Origin: Eubacteriaceae bacterium
Lineage (GTDB): Bacteria > Bacillota_A > Clostridia > Eubacteriales > Anaerofustaceae
Assembly: GCA_031280495.1 (NCBI GenBank)
Contig: JAITGT010000055.1
Location: 1 to 6,874, forward strand
Reading direction: 5' to 3'
Length of the DNA: 6,874 bases
A program made the translations under genes and the position numbers. A model generated the notes under the pieces. That model had not been told where the DNA came from. It saw only the letters and a program-made list of their open reading frames with translations, and did no database searches. This document shows, piece after piece, positions 6,093 to 6,874 of the stretch (the stretch's first letter is position 1; each line of letters begins with the position of its first letter).

Positions 6093-6758
6093 TTATGGAT
6101 GCGTTTGCAGGAACTTGATGATGTGGCTGTATAGCTTGGGAGAATGGACCACATACGAGCCATGCCCTTCACCCGGCAAAATGCGAAGCTCGCTGTTTGG
6201 CAAATGGCGGGCAATAACCTTTGTGTGCGCTTGAGGAATTATGTCTTTGGATCCAGCAAGCACAAGCGTGGGCACGCGAATGGATGAGAGGGACGCAAGC
6301 GATATGTGGGGCTCAAAAAGCATCATGGCAAGCTTTGGATCCTTTGATTTTTTCCACTGCCTGCGCATCATCCATTTTAAGGATGGCTTGACGCCGTCCG
6401 GAGTTATATTTGCTCCGCTTATTGCGAGCGCAGACAGCATGTCTGGGTAGTGAATTGCGAGCAAAAGGCCAACGATTCCGCCGTCGCTAAACCCATAAAG
6501 CGCTGGCCTGCGCAACCCTGCGCGCAAAGCAAAAGACGCAACGTCCTCCATCATATCCATATAGTGCAGCACATTCGCACCCTGGCTTTGCCCATGGGCC
6601 CTGCTGTCCAGCGCGTAGCAAGAAAACGAAGGCGAAAGCTGCTCGGAAAGAATGTCAAAGACATGATGATCCTCTCCATTTCCATGAAGGAGCAGAATTG
6701 GCCTCCCCTCCCCTGTCTTTTCATAGAACAGCTTGATGCCGCCCGCTTCATGAAACAT
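6093..6758 (-). CDS. Alpha/beta-fold hydrolase, substrate unknown
   Basis: With the ATG at 6758 the product is 221 residues, short for the family but complete. It has LLLHGNGEDHH (residues 22-32) forming the oxyanion-hole loop, DSRAHGQS (51-58), the nucleophile elbow GFSDGG with Ser91, LVLAGSKD with Asp172, and GEGHGS with His199. This is a full Ser-Asp-His triad, and the cap region between about 115 and 155 is small. There is no signal peptide or membrane segment, so it should be cytoplasmic. Esterase, lipase-like or C-C hydrolase activity cannot be separated from sequence. The ATG is preferred over the in-frame TTG at 6821 because GAGGG lies 8 bases upstream and the homology-like sequence begins there. 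It converges on coaC with 25 bases between stop codons. Confidence 0.9.
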   Translation of the reverse strand: MFHEAGGIKLFYEKTGEGRPILLLHGNGEDHHVFDILSEQLSPSFSCYALDSRAHGQSQGANVLHYMDMMEDVASFALRAGLRRPALYGFSDGGIVGLLLAIHYPDMLSALAISGANITPDGVKPSLKWMMRRQWKKSKDPKLAMMLFEPHISLASLSSIRVPTLVLAGSKDIIPQAHTKVIARHLPNSELRILPGEGHGSYVVHSPKLYSHIIKFLQTHP

Positions 6759-6874
6759 AGGCTTCACCCTCTTTTCCCGCGGCAATCGAAGGGTTCCATC
6801 TGCGCGCTGAAGGCGCGTCAATGGATATGCGGCTTCCCTTCTTGCCGCGCTCTACAACTATTTTTGACTCAATG
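6748..6874 (-). CDS. Possible C-terminal end of an unidentified minus-strand gene (partial)
   Basis: On the minus strand a frame is open from the window edge (first codon at 6873) for 41 codons to a TGA at 6748-6750. It would overlap the hydrolase start by 11 bases, the kind of overlap expected inside an operon. The peptide runs IESKIVVERGKKGS, then ISIDAPSARRWNPS, and ends GKEGEAYVS. Arg codons are mostly CGC, as in the neighbouring genes. The pattern loosely recalls the end of a TOBE-type domain of ABC transporter ATPases, but that is too weak to name. A frame this long without a stop can arise by chance. A rival reading is a plus-strand gene starting at ATG 6821, seven bases after GAAGG and also open to the edge. 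Confidence 0.35.
   Translation of the reverse strand, partial: IESKIVVERGKKGSRISIDAPSARRWNPSIAAGKEGEAYVS
6767..6771 (-). promoter_or_regulatory. Ribosome binding site choosing the ATG start of the hydrolase
   Basis: On the minus strand GAGGG ends 8 bases before the ATG at 6758. The upstream TTG at 6821 has no comparable site, so this decides the start. Confidence 0.65.

Noticed and set aside
6759..6821. TTG at 6821 as the hydrolase start, adding 21 residues
   Set aside because: No ribosome binding site precedes it, the added residues do not resemble the family N-terminus, and the ATG at 6758 has GAGGG at good spacing.

Overview
The window reads as ordinary bacterial chromosome, most likely from a Bacillota (Firmicutes) lineage. 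The evidence is: separate, monofunctional coaB and coaC genes in the order seen in streptococci and enterococci; a YhaN-type SMC-like ATPase with a membrane hairpin; GGAGG-type ribosome binding sites; and several TTG starts. An Erysipelotrichia-like or lactic-acid-bacterium-like host is a guess from memory of gene layouts, not a demonstrated placement. Base composition is close to balanced, and no segment stands out as foreign. I see no tRNA, rRNA, CRISPR array, insertion sequence or prophage gene.

Left block, plus strand (1-3396). The window opens inside a large SMC/Rad50-like ATPase whose N-terminus lies outside. It is followed one base later by mnmA (tRNA 2-thiouridylase) and 33 bases after that by a small lipoprotein of unknown function. 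The tight spacing suggests one transcription unit entering from the left. Its promoter is not in the window.

Middle (3403-4736). A minus-strand M20-family metal-dependent amidohydrolase converges on the lipoprotein gene with only 6 bases between their stop codons. It diverges from coaB across a 215-base intergenic region, which holds an extended -10 promoter for coaB and an inverted repeat.

Right block (4737-6067, plus; 6093-6874, minus). coaB and coaC overlap by 4 bases (ATGA) and encode the two consecutive steps that turn 4'-phosphopantothenate into 4'-phosphopantetheine, on the route to coenzyme A. A minus-strand alpha/beta hydrolase converges on coaC. Just upstream of the hydrolase, at the right edge, is an open frame that may be the end of another minus-strand gene overlapping the hydrolase start.

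No convincing new biological system is visible. The points most worth checking are the membrane-hairpin SMC-like ATPase with an Arg at the usual switch-His position, the unassigned lipoprotein with a G8 tract, the split coaB/coaC pair with a long CoaB linker, and the undecided partial gene at the right edge.
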